A program made the translations under genes and the position numbers. From contig DGIA01000023.1 of the NCBI GenBank assembly GCA_002392965.1, positions 78,931-117,357 of the forward strand: 38,427 nucleotides of DNA, written 5' to 3'. Source of the DNA: Bacteroidales bacterium UBA3834 (GTDB lineage Bacteria; Bacteroidota; Bacteroidia; Bacteroidales; P3). Positions within the stretch are counted from its first letter, which is position 1, and the number at the start of each line of letters is the position of its first letter. The notes under the pieces were generated by a model. It made no database searches. It saw only the letters and a list, made by a program, of their open reading frames with translations, and was not told where the DNA came from. Of this stretch, positions 29,772 to 38,395 are shown in pieces.

Positions 29772-31628
29772 TCATCTTATCAATGTGATGCTTCCCGCTC
29801 GTGTCAGTACCTGTTCCGAACGTAAATTCGACCGGTAGCGCATCTGATAGACGTAGCTCCCTTGTGGGCAGGGAGTTCCATCTAGATTCCGGCCGTCCCA
29901 GCATGCATCCGTTCCCTCCAGGTGTGCCACCATGTTGCCCTGGCGGCTGTAAATCCACACCTCCATCTCGCTCACATCCAGCAGTACTGGACGCCACACC
30001 TTGTTGGTTTCAAGGTTCGGTGTGAATACATTCGGTACCGTTACCATCGTACGGTCAATCCGAGCCGTCACCCTCGCCGTATCCGAGCAGCCCGCATAGC
30101 TGAATGCCACCAGTTCTATCACCAGCGAATCCTCTTCTACCGGGTATCGGTAGGTCAGGTGCGTCGCACGCTGCTCCTCGCCGCCCATCTGCCACTCGCT
30201 CCAGTCGTTGTGACGACTGGCATCATACAACTCAATGTCCGGCTCCTCAGGCGTCACTATCAACGGTATTGCCTTGATGCCCGCCCGCATATCTTCCGAC
30301 ATTACGTGCAAGTGCAGCACTAGTAGTGAATCGCACCCCCGCACCGTCGCCATCCGCATCGTGTAAGTACCGTGGCTGTAGTAAGTCTCACCCTCAAAAA
30401 AATAAGGCTCGTTCACACATACCGTATCGTAGAAATGATGCCGGTAGCTGGGATATACCGTCAAATTCACCGTCCCTATGCTGTCGCAACCCCAGTATGA
30501 ACTCCCATTGAATGAAAACATCGTGTCGCGGTCATACAACCTCGATCCCCATCGCAATGCCTCGCACACAGCTGTGTCGATTGTGTCGCCCTGCAGGTTG
30601 GGGTGATACGTGATCGCCGCCGTCGTATCAATGGTGTCGCCGCACGAAGAGACAACGATAAAACGGTAGTTCACCGTCGAGTCGTGCTGCACATATGCCG
30701 GAGCAATTAGTCGGAATGTCGAATCGTTCACCCTCACCGACGGCCCACCTGTCACATCGTAGCTCACGGCACGACAACTGTCTATCAACGAGGCGTCCAG
30801 CGAAAGGTCCCACTCGAAAATATATCCGTTATCGACCGAGTAGCCATCTACCACCTCGATAAACCATGTGCCGTTTAGCGGACATCCGATAAGTCGCGTG
30901 AAACTCTGGTCGGGATGATAAAATCGACTGTGGGCAGCCACATTCGACGAATCCACAATATTATCGTTGCCTCCGTTGGTGGCACGATACACGATGCCGT
31001 CGCCGGGAGCATACTGGTACCCACTTGTCGTGTTATTGCTCCAGCAGTAATTCCACCCCACGCCAGGCTCGTTCTTCACGGCATTGGCGTCGCACGGATT
31101 CGTCTCGTTCTCTTCGTCGTTGGCCTCTCCGAAATAATAACCCTCATTCAGATTATCACCGTATAGCCATCCCACCGACTCGGTCGGTATTGTTCCGTCG
31201 CAGGCCGAACTTCCCGTCCCAGCATAGCGCATGATGTCGGCCTTCTGACCGTTGGGACAAGTGATGTTGATATAAATGTCGCCGATATACGAATGCTCCA
31301 TTTTGATACGTACATACTTGATATTCTCCACCGACGTGATGCGTGCTGATGGGTCGAAGTTCGAAAATGTCACAGGCGATCGGTACGAGCAGCTCCCGTT
31401 GCACTCCACTCCGTCGGGCAGGAATATCTGCTCGCTGTGCCCCAACGTCGCATTCTGGTTGCTCACCACCACGGTATTCGTCCTTCGCAAGCCGAACGTC
31501 ACCATCTGCTCAGTTCCCGCGCACTCGTTTTGCTCCAGATGCAATTCTATGATACTCTGTCCCATTGCCGTAATTGGTAACAAGCATAGTATCAGGCAAT
31601 AGATAATATGTCGGCGTTTTCTTCTCAT
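29772..31628 (-). CDS. Secreted T9SS type B cargo protein with P-domain-like region
   Basis: The 618-residue protein has a signal peptide (MRRKRRHIIYCLILCLLPITAMG, cleavage about residue 23). Residues about 60-280 resemble a proprotein-convertase P-domain-like jelly roll (VKYVRIKMEHSYIGDIYINITCPNGQKADI, then FTRLIGCPLNGTWFIEVVDGYSVDNGYIFEWDLSL). Repeated segments with GCDS, GDTIDT and DTVCVNEPYFFEGETYYSHGTY follow, a pattern common in Bacteroidota surface proteins. The C-terminal about 85 residues are a type B (gliding-motility/CHU_C) sorting domain: VTVPNVFTPNLETNKVWRPV, EVWIYSRQGNMV, CWDGRNLDGTPCPQGSYVYQMRYRS and GSITLIR. It should be exported through T9SS, probably to the cell surface; the target is unknown. 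Confidence 0.85.
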   Translation of the reverse strand: MRRKRRHIIYCLILCLLPITAMGQSIIELHLEQNECAGTEQMVTFGLRRTNTVVVSNQNATLGHSEQIFLPDGVECNGSCSYRSPVTFSNFDPSARITSVENIKYVRIKMEHSYIGDIYINITCPNGQKADIMRYAGTGSSACDGTIPTESVGWLYGDNLNEGYYFGEANDEENETNPCDANAVKNEPGVGWNYCWSNNTTSGYQYAPGDGIVYRATNGGNDNIVDSSNVAAHSRFYHPDQSFTRLIGCPLNGTWFIEVVDGYSVDNGYIFEWDLSLDASLIDSCRAVSYDVTGGPSVRVNDSTFRLIAPAYVQHDSTVNYRFIVVSSCGDTIDTTAAITYHPNLQGDTIDTAVCEALRWGSRLYDRDTMFSFNGSSYWGCDSIGTVNLTVYPSYRHHFYDTVCVNEPYFFEGETYYSHGTYTMRMATVRGCDSLLVLHLHVMSEDMRAGIKAIPLIVTPEEPDIELYDASRHNDWSEWQMGGEEQRATHLTYRYPVEEDSLVIELVAFSYAGCSDTARVTARIDRTMVTVPNVFTPNLETNKVWRPVLLDVSEMEVWIYSRQGNMVAHLEGTDACWDGRNLDGTPCPQGSYVYQMRYRSNLRSEQVLTRAGSITLIR

Positions 31629-31641
31629 TTAAATCAAAATG

Positions 31642-31649
31642 CAAATATA
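31642..31649 (-). promoter_or_regulatory. -7 promoter box of the T9SS type B protein gene
   Basis: TATATTTG on the minus strand, 13 bases before the ATG at 31628. Surrounding bases 31632-31653 repeat those at 689-710 upstream of the GroES-like gene. With a transcript start about 7 bases downstream, the leader would be very short. Confidence 0.65.
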
Positions 31650-31848
31650 CAAATAAATTACAAATCCTGCTCCTTTTTTTTATAATCCATAACATTATGA
31701 CATTCAGTTATACATCTCTTATGACTATAGTATGCCTCCATGATTCTACAATATGTTTTTAACAGCAAAAAAAATGGGAAGAATAGGGGAGGAGTGAGAT
31801 TACAAGACGCGAAAAGCGTGAAAATATATTGTATTTGAAAAAAATATG

Positions 31849-31856
31849 TATATTTG
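31849..31856 (+). promoter_or_regulatory. -7 promoter box of ftcD
   Basis: TATATTTG lies 24 bases before the ftcD ATG at 31881. A TTTG at 31834-31837 is only 11 bases upstream. The rest of the 252-base divergent region (31629-31880) is AT-rich and shows no gene. Confidence 0.65.
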
Positions 31857-31880
31857 CACTTTGAACAAAAACCTTACAAC

Positions 31881-33578
31881 ATGAAACAACTCATTGAATG
31901 CGTGCCTAATATCAGCGAAGGCCGCAACATGGATATTATCAATCAGGTGACTGCCGAGATTGAAAAGGTCGAAGGTGTGAAACTCCTCGATGTCGATCCC
32001 GGCCAGACAACCAACCGCACAGTCATCACCTTTGTCGGCGAGCCCGAGCCCGTTCTCGAGGCTGCCTACCAGGTGGTCAAGAAAGCAGCCGAGCTCATCG
32101 ACATGACCCAGCACCATGGGGCCCACCCCCGTCAGGGTGCCACCGATGTCTGCCCGCTCATCCCCGTCAGTAACATCACCATGGAAGAGGTCGTCGAGTA
32201 CGCTCATAAGCTCGGCAAGCGTCTCGGTGAAGAGCTTCAGATTCCCATCTACTGCTACGAGAACGCCGCCTTCATCCCCGAGCGCCGCAACCTCGCCTAC
32301 TGCCGCACCGGTGAGTACGAGAGCCTTAGCTCCCGTCTCGGCACCGAACAATGGAAACCCGACTTCGGCCCCAACGCCTGGAACGACCACACTGCCCATA
32401 CCGGTGCCACCCAGGTGGGTGCCCGCGACTTCCTCGTAGCCATCAACTACAACCTCAACACTACCTCCACCCGCCGCGCCAACGCTATCGCCTTCGACGT
32501 GCGCGAGAAAGGTCGCCCCAAACGCGAAGGTGGCAAGCCCAGCGGCAAGCCCATTAAGGATGAGAACGGCAAGACCATCATGATCCCTGGCACCCTCAAG
32601 GGCACCAAGGCCATCGGTTGGTATATCGAAGACTATGGCATCGCCCAGGTCTCTATGAACATCACATCCATCAAAGTGGCCCCCGTGCACCTCTGCTTCG
32701 ACGAAGTGTGCCGCTGCGCCGCCAATCGCGGCCTTCGGGTCACCGGATGCGAGATTGTAGGCCTTATCCCCAAGAGCGTACTTATTGACGCCGGTAAATA
32801 CTATCTTGCCAAACAGCAGCGCAGCCTCGGCGTCAGTGAAGAGGAAATTATGAAAGTCGCCATCAAGAGCATGGGCCTCGACGACCTCAAGCCCTTTGAC
32901 CCCAAAGAGAAAGTCATCGAGTTCCTCATCGAGGACCACAGCAAGAAGAAACTGGTTGACCTCACCTGCCGCGGCTTCTGCGACGAGACAGCCAGCGAGA
33001 GTCCCGCCCCCGGCGGTGGCTCTGTCAGCGCCTACATGGGCGCCCTTGCCGCCTCCCTTGGCACCATGGTGGCCAACCTCACAGGTGGCAAAGCTGCCTA
33101 TGACGACGACTGGGAGAAATTCAGCGATGTGGCCGTCAAAGGCCAGGCTCTGAAAGACGAGCTGTTGCACCTTGTCGATGAGGATACCGCCGCATTCAAC
33201 AAAATCATGGATGCCTTCGGCCTGCCCAAGAAAACCGACGAGGAAAAGGCCGCCCGCAGTGCCGCCATCCAGGAGGCCACCAAGTTCGCCACCGAGGTGC
33301 CTTTCCGCACAATGCAGCGCTCCCTTGAAGCATTCGAGGTTTGCCGTGCTATGGTGGAATGGGGCAACCCCAACAGTGTCACCGACGGTGGAGTCGGCTC
33401 GTTGGCTGCCCGTAGCGCTGTCATGGGTGCCCATCTTAATGTCAAGATCAACGCCTCCTCGCTCAAGGACGAAGCCTTCAAGGCTGACATTCTCTCCAAG
33501 GCACAAGCCATTGAGGACGAAGCCATCCGTCAGGAAGCCGAGATACTGAAAATTGTAAACGAAAAAATAGGACTCTGA
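31881..33578 (+). CDS. ftcD: Bifunctional glutamate formimidoyltransferase / formimidotetrahydrofolate cyclodeaminase
   Basis: FtcD moves the formimino group of formiminoglutamate, from histidine breakdown, to tetrahydrofolate and then releases ammonia to give methenyl-THF. The 565 residues hold both halves. The N-terminal transferase spans MKQLIECVPNISEGRN, LLDVDPGQTTNRTVITFVG, HHGAHPRQGATDVCPLIP and NAWNDHTAHTGATQVGARDFLVAINYN. The cyclodeaminase starts near residue 365 and has the marker ESPAPGGGSVSAYMGALAASLGTMVANLT. The ATG at 31881 is preferred over an in-frame TTG at 31854 that overlaps the promoter. Other histidine-use genes (hutH, hutI, hutU) are not nearby. A tiny lipoprotein gene starts on its stop codon. 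Confidence 0.95.
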   Translation: MKQLIECVPNISEGRNMDIINQVTAEIEKVEGVKLLDVDPGQTTNRTVITFVGEPEPVLEAAYQVVKKAAELIDMTQHHGAHPRQGATDVCPLIPVSNITMEEVVEYAHKLGKRLGEELQIPIYCYENAAFIPERRNLAYCRTGEYESLSSRLGTEQWKPDFGPNAWNDHTAHTGATQVGARDFLVAINYNLNTTSTRRANAIAFDVREKGRPKREGGKPSGKPIKDENGKTIMIPGTLKGTKAIGWYIEDYGIAQVSMNITSIKVAPVHLCFDEVCRCAANRGLRVTGCEIVGLIPKSVLIDAGKYYLAKQQRSLGVSEEEIMKVAIKSMGLDDLKPFDPKEKVIEFLIEDHSKKKLVDLTCRGFCDETASESPAPGGGSVSAYMGALAASLGTMVANLTGGKAAYDDDWEKFSDVAVKGQALKDELLHLVDEDTAAFNKIMDAFGLPKKTDEEKAARSAAIQEATKFATEVPFRTMQRSLEAFEVCRAMVEWGNPNSVTDGGVGSLAARSAVMGAHLNVKINASSLKDEAFKADILSKAQAIEDEAIRQEAEILKIVNEKIGL

Positions 33579-33700
33579 TGAAACGTAAAGCAATTGTTCT
33601 TCTTGCCTTTGTGGTGCTGACGCTCGTCGTAGCCGCATGCACCCACCACACCTGTCCCGCCTACCGCGGCAGCGTGGCTATGGCCGAAGTGGTTGAATAA
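33578..33700 (+). CDS. Very small lipoprotein (40 residues)
   Basis: This frame is short but well supported. Its ATG shares one base with the ftcD stop (TGATG at 33576-33580), indicating coupled translation. It reads MKRKAIVLLAFVVLTLVVAAC followed by THHTCPAYRGSVAMAEVVE and a TAA. The charged start, hydrophobic core and VVAAC lipobox (cysteine 21) form a clean lipoprotein signal, leaving only about 20 mature residues with a C-P-A-Y motif. Similar tiny C-P-A-Y lipoproteins occur in Bacteroidota, but no function is known to me. A terminator follows at 33724. Confidence 0.72.
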   Translation: MKRKAIVLLAFVVLTLVVAACTHHTCPAYRGSVAMAEVVE

Positions 33701-33723
33701 ACCACCGCCAGACATCAATCATT

Positions 33724-33753
33724 AAGGGATGCTCCAAACGGAACATCCCTTTT
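33724..33753 (+). terminator. Rho-independent terminator after ftcD and the small lipoprotein gene
   Basis: AAGGGATG (33724-33731) pairs with CATCCCTT (33744-33751); TCC and GGA extend the stem after one mismatch, followed by TTTT. The convergent prfB ends 28 bases further on; on the minus strand the T-run is weak. Confidence 0.82.
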
Positions 33754-33780
33754 CTGTCGTCATAATATTTTTTGCTGGCA

Positions 33781-34890
33781 TTATTGTGCCCCGAACTCCA
33801 TCAGGTAAGCTTTGATAAATTCGTCGAGTTTGCCGTCGAGCACACCTGCAACATCGGAGGTTTGATAGTTGGTGCGGTGGTCTTTCACGCGGCGGTCATC
33901 CATCACATAGGAGCGTATCTGAGAACCCCACTCAATCTTCTTCTGGCTTGCTTTGATTTTGTCCTTCTCCTCCATGCGGTGTTTGAGTTCGCGATCGTAG
34001 AGCTGACTGCGAAGCAGACGCATGGCGTTCTCTTTGTTCTTGGGCTGGTCGCGGGTCTCTGTGTTCTCAATGAGAATCTCTTCTTCTTCGCCGGTATAGG
34101 GGTCCTTATACTGGTAGCGCAGACGTACTCCTGACTCCACTTTGTTGACGTTCTGTCCACCGGCACCGCCGCTGCGGAAGGTGTCCCAGCTCAGTTTCGA
34201 CATATCGACTACCACTTCGATGGTGTCATCGATAAGCGGTGTGACGCTGACCGATGTGAAACTGGTCATACGTTTGCCTTGTGCATTGAAAGGGGAGACG
34301 CGCACCAGACGGTGCACGCCGGTTTCGCTCTTGAGGTAGCCATAGGCGAAGTCGCCCTCAATCTGTAACGTACAGCTTTTGATACCGGCACCATCGCCGT
34401 CGAGACTGTTGCTGACAACAACTTTATAGCCGTGGGTTTCAGCATATCGTATGTACATGCGCATGAGCATTTCGGCCCAGTCTTGAGCCTCCACGCCGCC
34501 GGCACCGGCATTGATGCTCAGTACCGCGTCGAGACGGTCGCTGTCGGAACGAAGCATATTTTTAAACTCCAGTTCCTCCACTTTTTTCTGAGTGGTGGCT
34601 ATTTGGGTCATCAGCTCTTCCTCGGTAGCGTCGCCGCTTTCGAAGAATTCTCCCATCACCTCGAGGTCGCCGCAACTCTCCTCGACATTCTTATAGGCAA
34701 TCACCCAGCTTTTCTTGGCATTGATGCCCTTCACCACCTTCTGCGCCTCTTTGGGGTCATTCCAGAAGTCGGGAGCCTCGGTTTTCTTCTCCTCTTCAGC
34801 TATCCATGCCTGGGTTTTCTCGATATCGAGGAATTTCTTCAATGCGTCTTTGCGTGCGATGAGGTCTTTTATCTGTTCTTGATTGGTCAT
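33781..34890 (-). CDS. prfB: Peptide chain release factor 2 (uninterrupted frame)
   Basis: RF2 ends translation at UGA and UAA stop codons. The 369 residues show the helical N-terminal domain, the stop-codon-reading tripeptide SPF in RVSPFNAQGKRMTSF, and the peptide-release motif GGQ in FRSGGAGGQNVNKVESGVRL. The end (RTNYQTSDVAGVLDGKLDEFIKAYLM) is typical. In many bacteria prfB needs a programmed +1 frameshift at an early in-frame UGA; here the corresponding region (KKFLDIEKTQ, about residues 19-28) is read straight through, so that control is absent. The frame is open to a TTG at 34896 but the ATG at 34890 is preferred. The ZIP transporter gene upstream ends within 10 bases of it, so the two may share a transcript. 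Confidence 0.96.
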   Translation of the reverse strand: MTNQEQIKDLIARKDALKKFLDIEKTQAWIAEEEKKTEAPDFWNDPKEAQKVVKGINAKKSWVIAYKNVEESCGDLEVMGEFFESGDATEEELMTQIATTQKKVEELEFKNMLRSDSDRLDAVLSINAGAGGVEAQDWAEMLMRMYIRYAETHGYKVVVSNSLDGDGAGIKSCTLQIEGDFAYGYLKSETGVHRLVRVSPFNAQGKRMTSFTSVSVTPLIDDTIEVVVDMSKLSWDTFRSGGAGGQNVNKVESGVRLRYQYKDPYTGEEEEILIENTETRDQPKNKENAMRLLRSQLYDRELKHRMEEKDKIKASQKKIEWGSQIRSYVMDDRRVKDHRTNYQTSDVAGVLDGKLDEFIKAYLMEFGAQ

Positions 34891-34896
34891 AATCAA

Positions 34897-35616
34897 TTAA
34901 TGTATGGTGAAATAGGCCAGTGTAAAAGCCACAATGCAAAGCCCCAGGTTGAGCCAGAGCTTGTCGTGCTGCTTGTGGTCGAAAAGGATACTGCTGCTGA
35001 CATGCAGGAGCACACCGATGACCAGGCCGATAATCATATGTTGTTGTTCTTCATTGGGCTGCACGACATAGAGATTGAACAGTGATCCGAGAGGTGACAT
35101 CGCACCAAAGAGCACCAGCGACCCAAATAACCGCCAGAAACCCATGCGACGAACGGTCAGAAGTGCAACGAGTATCAGCGCCACGGGTATGTTATGTATC
35201 AGTATGCCGTAGAGCAGGCCTTGGTTCACGCTCCCGTCAGTATCGACGAGCGGCATGCCTTCGAGGAAAGCATGGAGGCAGAGACCTAGCATCAGCCCCA
35301 ATACCGGCGCATCGGCCTTGCGGTCTTCGACATGGCCGTGCTCGGCATGGGCCGACAGGAATTCGAGCACTTGCTGTATCAGGAAACCGGCCAAGATGGC
35401 GAAGAAAGGACGTGGGTCAATCTTCGGCTCTCCGTCCTCGGGCCATATAAGATTGATGGATTCGGGAAGCAAGCTCAGTATGCAGACGCCCAGCAGGAAT
35501 GCCCCGCCAAAGACGGTGACGCCACGCATCACGCCATCGGGAAGTCTTTTCCCCGACGGTGCCAGCGCAATCCATACTGCTACGCCCAAAACGATTGCTA
35601 TATAAGCGGCTATCAT
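34897..35616 (-). CDS. ZIP family metal transporter
   Basis: ZIP proteins import divalent metals such as zinc or iron across the inner membrane. The 239-residue protein has about eight hydrophobic segments and the two metal-site helices of the family: LGLMLGLCLHAFLEGMPL (with H and E-G) and GILIHNIPVALILVALL (with H-N-x-P). The loop between helices 3 and 4 is histidine-bearing (SAHAEHGHVEDRKAD), as in other members, and may bind metal. It precedes prfB closely. The metal cannot be named from sequence. Confidence 0.86.
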   Translation of the reverse strand: MIAAYIAIVLGVAVWIALAPSGKRLPDGVMRGVTVFGGAFLLGVCILSLLPESINLIWPEDGEPKIDPRPFFAILAGFLIQQVLEFLSAHAEHGHVEDRKADAPVLGLMLGLCLHAFLEGMPLVDTDGSVNQGLLYGILIHNIPVALILVALLTVRRMGFWRLFGSLVLFGAMSPLGSLFNLYVVQPNEEQQHMIIGLVIGVLLHVSSSILFDHKQHDKLWLNLGLCIVAFTLAYFTIH

Positions 35617-35634
35617 CTAATGTCCACAAAAAAA

Positions 35635-35730
35635 GGGCAAGCTGTTTATATCGCACCGCTACAACCAAACACCCTTGCTGTATTCCTACCCTGGGGGATT
35701 CAATGGGAGCTGGTCGTATAAGACTTGCCC
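35635..35730 (-). ncRNA. ffs: Signal recognition particle RNA, small bacterial type (4.5S-like)
   Basis: SRP RNA binds Ffh to target membrane proteins. Read on the minus strand, the ends GGGCAAG and CTTGCCC pair, and inner arms TTATACG and CGATATAA extend the rod. The tip has the conserved SRP domain IV layout: CAGG, then GTA-GGAA-TAC forming a GGAA tetraloop, then AGCAAGG, corresponding to the CAGG...GGAA...AGCA core of E. coli 4.5S RNA. The length is about 96 bases. A run of seven T follows directly (35634-35628), making the closing stem a terminator. A -7 box at 35785-35792 suggests a precursor with a 5' extension of about 45 bases. It lies between the ZIP gene and priA. Confidence 0.87.
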
Positions 35731-35784
35731 AATCCTATTGATTTACAGGCCGGAGCCAGAAATCATTGTCTCTCTTTCGGATTG

Positions 35785-35792
35785 CAAAGATA
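35785..35792 (-). promoter_or_regulatory. -7 promoter box of the SRP RNA gene
   Basis: TATCTTTG on the minus strand matches TAnnTTTG and lies between the priA stop and the SRP RNA. The rest of 35731-35875 contains a GGCCGGAGCC palindrome (35748-35757) and no gene. Confidence 0.6.
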
Positions 35793-35875
35793 CGAAAGTT
35801 AAGTGATATGACAAATTTTTTTTTGAACGTGATAAAAGATAAAAGAGAATCGTCGTGGCTGATATTGTGAAATGG

Positions 35876-38338
35876 TCAGCAAGGATCGACATCAAAAAGG
35901 ACAGACACGCCGCTCCATCCTTCCTGTTTTGAGAGGTCATCTGCAATCTGTCTCATCACCCGTTTTGCATCAGCGATGGCTTCGGTACGTTCAAAGCGCA
36001 GGGTAATTTGTTTGAGATAAAGTCCTCTGATGCGGCTGACCAAAGGGTATTCCGGTCCCATGACTCGCCATGTGAATATACCACGCAGTTGAGTCGCCAT
36101 CCATTCAGCGGATGCATTAAGTACTTCGGTGTCACGGTGTTTGAGCGTGATTTGTATGAGTCGGTAGAAAGGCGGGTAGCGGAATACGCGTCGCTCTTGA
36201 ATCTGCTCTTCATAAAGGTGGCGGTAATCGCCTGTCATCACATCGGCAAGCACTTGGTGCTGAGGATTGAAAGTTTGAATAAACACCCGTCCGCCCTCAC
36301 CATGACGTCCAGCACGGCCACTCACTTGTGTCAGTTGCTGGAATGCACGCTCAAAGGAACGGAAGTTGGGATAATTTATGAGATTGTCGGCATTGACCAC
36401 TCCCACCACCGATACATTTTGAAAATCAAGCCCTTTGGTCACCATCTGCGTTCCGACAAGAATGTCTATGCGGCGGTTTTGAAAGTCGTTGAGCAACTCT
36501 ATATACTGGTTTTTCTGAAGCGTGCTGTCAAGGTCCATTCGTGCCACCGTGGCGTCTGGATACATGATTTGCAAATCCTCTTCTATGCGTTCTGTCCCGA
36601 TACCTATCATACGCAGATGGGTCGAGTGGCAGGCAGGGCATTCCTCGGGCACAGGGATGCTGTAACCGCAGTAGTGGCAGCGCAATGTGTTGGTCGCCTT
36701 GTGATAAACCAACGACACATCGCAATGGACACATTGGGGTATATGGTGACAGTCGTCGCATTCCAGGTGCAGAGAGAATCCTCTTCGGTTCTGGAACAGG
36801 ATCACTTGCTGTTTCTTGGCCAGCGCCGCGTCGATAGCGGCAAGTAGGGGTGTGGAAAAGTGCCCCTTCATCTCGTGTTTCTTATAGGCTTCACGCATAT
36901 CGACTATGGTCACCTCTGGAAGGCTGAAGCCACCATAACGCTGTGTGAGTGTGGCTAATCCGTATTTCCCAGTTGCTGCGTTGTGGTAACTTTCCACGCT
37001 TGGTGTGGCGCTTCCCAACACCACCCGGGCCTTCCACATGGAAGCCAGATAGATGGCCGCGTCGCGGGCGTTGTAGCGCGGCGCAGGGTCTTGCTGTTTG
37101 AAAGAACTATCGTGTTCCTCATCGACAATGACAAGTGCCAGGTCTCTGAACGGAAGCAGCAAGGCACTCCGTGCGCCAAGCAACACCTGGAATCCACCCT
37201 CGTCATTGCTGAGCGTGCGTTGCCATACTTCCACGCGCTGGCTGGCCGAGAATCGCGAGTGATAGACGCCCACCTTGTCGCCAAAGTAGCGCTTCAGCCG
37301 ATTGATAACCTGCGTCGTAAGCGCTATCTCGGGCAAGAGCATCAATGCTTGGCGTCCTGAGCGTATCACTTCGTCAATCAGTTTAATATACACCTCGGTT
37401 TTGCCGCTCGCAGTCACGCCATGCAGCAAGTGCGTTCTCTGTGAACAATTGCCGCTTAACACAGAAAACGCCCGTTCCTGCTCTTCGTTAAGCACTATCT
37501 GCCGCGGGTCGAGCAAATCTTCTGTGTCATAGCGTTCGATGCGGCTTTCGACGTGCTCTTCCTGTTTCAGAATGTTGTTTCTCAACAGCGTGTTCAATGC
37601 CGACCCCTGTGGTAATGCTCTTTTGGCCACGGGATTACGGCCGAAATCGGACAGCTGCATCAGTTGCATCAGTATTGCAACCTGTTTGCTGCGTTTTTTT
37701 CGTTCCAGTTCGTTGAAAAGCTGCCGCTGTGACGTTTCTGACTGGTAGGCTTCCGACAAGCGCAGGTAGGTCGATGTACGTGGGGTGAAGCGATTCTTTA
37801 TATCTTCATCCATCACAATAATTGACTGTTCTATCATCGTGCGAATCAGTGGCATTACCTTTTGAATGCCAAGAGCCCTTCCGATATCTGCCACTTTCAT
37901 GACCTGATGTTCGGAGAGCATTTGAACCACACGAAGTTCCTGGTCGCTAAGGCGCGAAAGTTCACCGTCGAAATCGGGATGAATGGCCACGGCACTCTCG
38001 CTGGCCAGCTTCAAACCAGCCGGCAAGGCTACCGCCATCACATCGCCGGCATAGCACATGTAATAGTCGGCCAGCCAATCCCAGAAGTCCATCTGGCGCT
38101 CGGTGACGATAGGTTCGATGTCCAAAATGGAAGCGATGTATTTCGTTTTCCAATTAGGCGCATGCTCATGTATGCGGCGAATCAGGGCGGAATACAACTT
38201 CTGGCGGCCGAATTGCACCACCACCCGCTGTCCGGGCTTTACTTTCCCGTTGTATTCTTGTGGAACCCTATATGTATATGTCCCAGGTAGATGCAACGGG
38301 AGCAAGACGTCGGCATAGTATATTTTTGACCCATCCAT
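35876..38338 (-). CDS. priA: Primosomal replication restart helicase PriA
   Basis: PriA recognises stalled forks, unwinds DNA and reloads DnaB. The 820-residue protein has an N-terminal DNA-binding domain (YYADVLLPLHLPGTYTYRVPQEYNGKVKPGQRVVVQFGRQKLYSALI), Walker A LLHGVTASGKTEVYIKLI, the DEEH helicase box in LVIVDEEHDSSFKQQDPAPRYNARDAA, and SATPS. The eight zinc-binding cysteines are all present (CDDC, CVHC, CHYC, CPAC), followed by GTQMVTKGLDFQNVSVVGVVNAD and QVSGRAGR. The frame is open to an ATG at 38359, but the -7 box at 38347-38354 lies inside that extension, so I chose the ATG at 38338, which gives a very short leader. Identification is firm. Confidence 0.97.
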   Translation of the reverse strand: MDGSKIYYADVLLPLHLPGTYTYRVPQEYNGKVKPGQRVVVQFGRQKLYSALIRRIHEHAPNWKTKYIASILDIEPIVTERQMDFWDWLADYYMCYAGDVMAVALPAGLKLASESAVAIHPDFDGELSRLSDQELRVVQMLSEHQVMKVADIGRALGIQKVMPLIRTMIEQSIIVMDEDIKNRFTPRTSTYLRLSEAYQSETSQRQLFNELERKKRSKQVAILMQLMQLSDFGRNPVAKRALPQGSALNTLLRNNILKQEEHVESRIERYDTEDLLDPRQIVLNEEQERAFSVLSGNCSQRTHLLHGVTASGKTEVYIKLIDEVIRSGRQALMLLPEIALTTQVINRLKRYFGDKVGVYHSRFSASQRVEVWQRTLSNDEGGFQVLLGARSALLLPFRDLALVIVDEEHDSSFKQQDPAPRYNARDAAIYLASMWKARVVLGSATPSVESYHNAATGKYGLATLTQRYGGFSLPEVTIVDMREAYKKHEMKGHFSTPLLAAIDAALAKKQQVILFQNRRGFSLHLECDDCHHIPQCVHCDVSLVYHKATNTLRCHYCGYSIPVPEECPACHSTHLRMIGIGTERIEEDLQIMYPDATVARMDLDSTLQKNQYIELLNDFQNRRIDILVGTQMVTKGLDFQNVSVVGVVNADNLINYPNFRSFERAFQQLTQVSGRAGRHGEGGRVFIQTFNPQHQVLADVMTGDYRHLYEEQIQERRVFRYPPFYRLIQITLKHRDTEVLNASAEWMATQLRGIFTWRVMGPEYPLVSRIRGLYLKQITLRFERTEAIADAKRVMRQIADDLSKQEGWSGVSVLFDVDPC

Positions 38339-38346
38339 TCCGACTG

Positions 38347-38354
38347 CAAAATTA
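38347..38354 (-). promoter_or_regulatory. -7 promoter box of priA
   Basis: TAATTTTG on the minus strand matches TAnnTTTG and ends 8 bases before the chosen ATG at 38338. It implies a nearly leaderless priA transcript. Confidence 0.55.
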
Positions 38355-38395
38355 CACATTTTTCCGCAATCGTCGTAAATACTATTCTTCGTGAG

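Noticed and set aside
31800..33638. Antisense frame of 612 codons opposite ftcD
   Set aside because: It is a glycine- and alanine-rich shadow of ftcD on the other strand, with no motif of its own.
34890..34896. TTG start for prfB
   Set aside because: The ATG two codons downstream is the normal start and gives a usual RF2 N-terminus.
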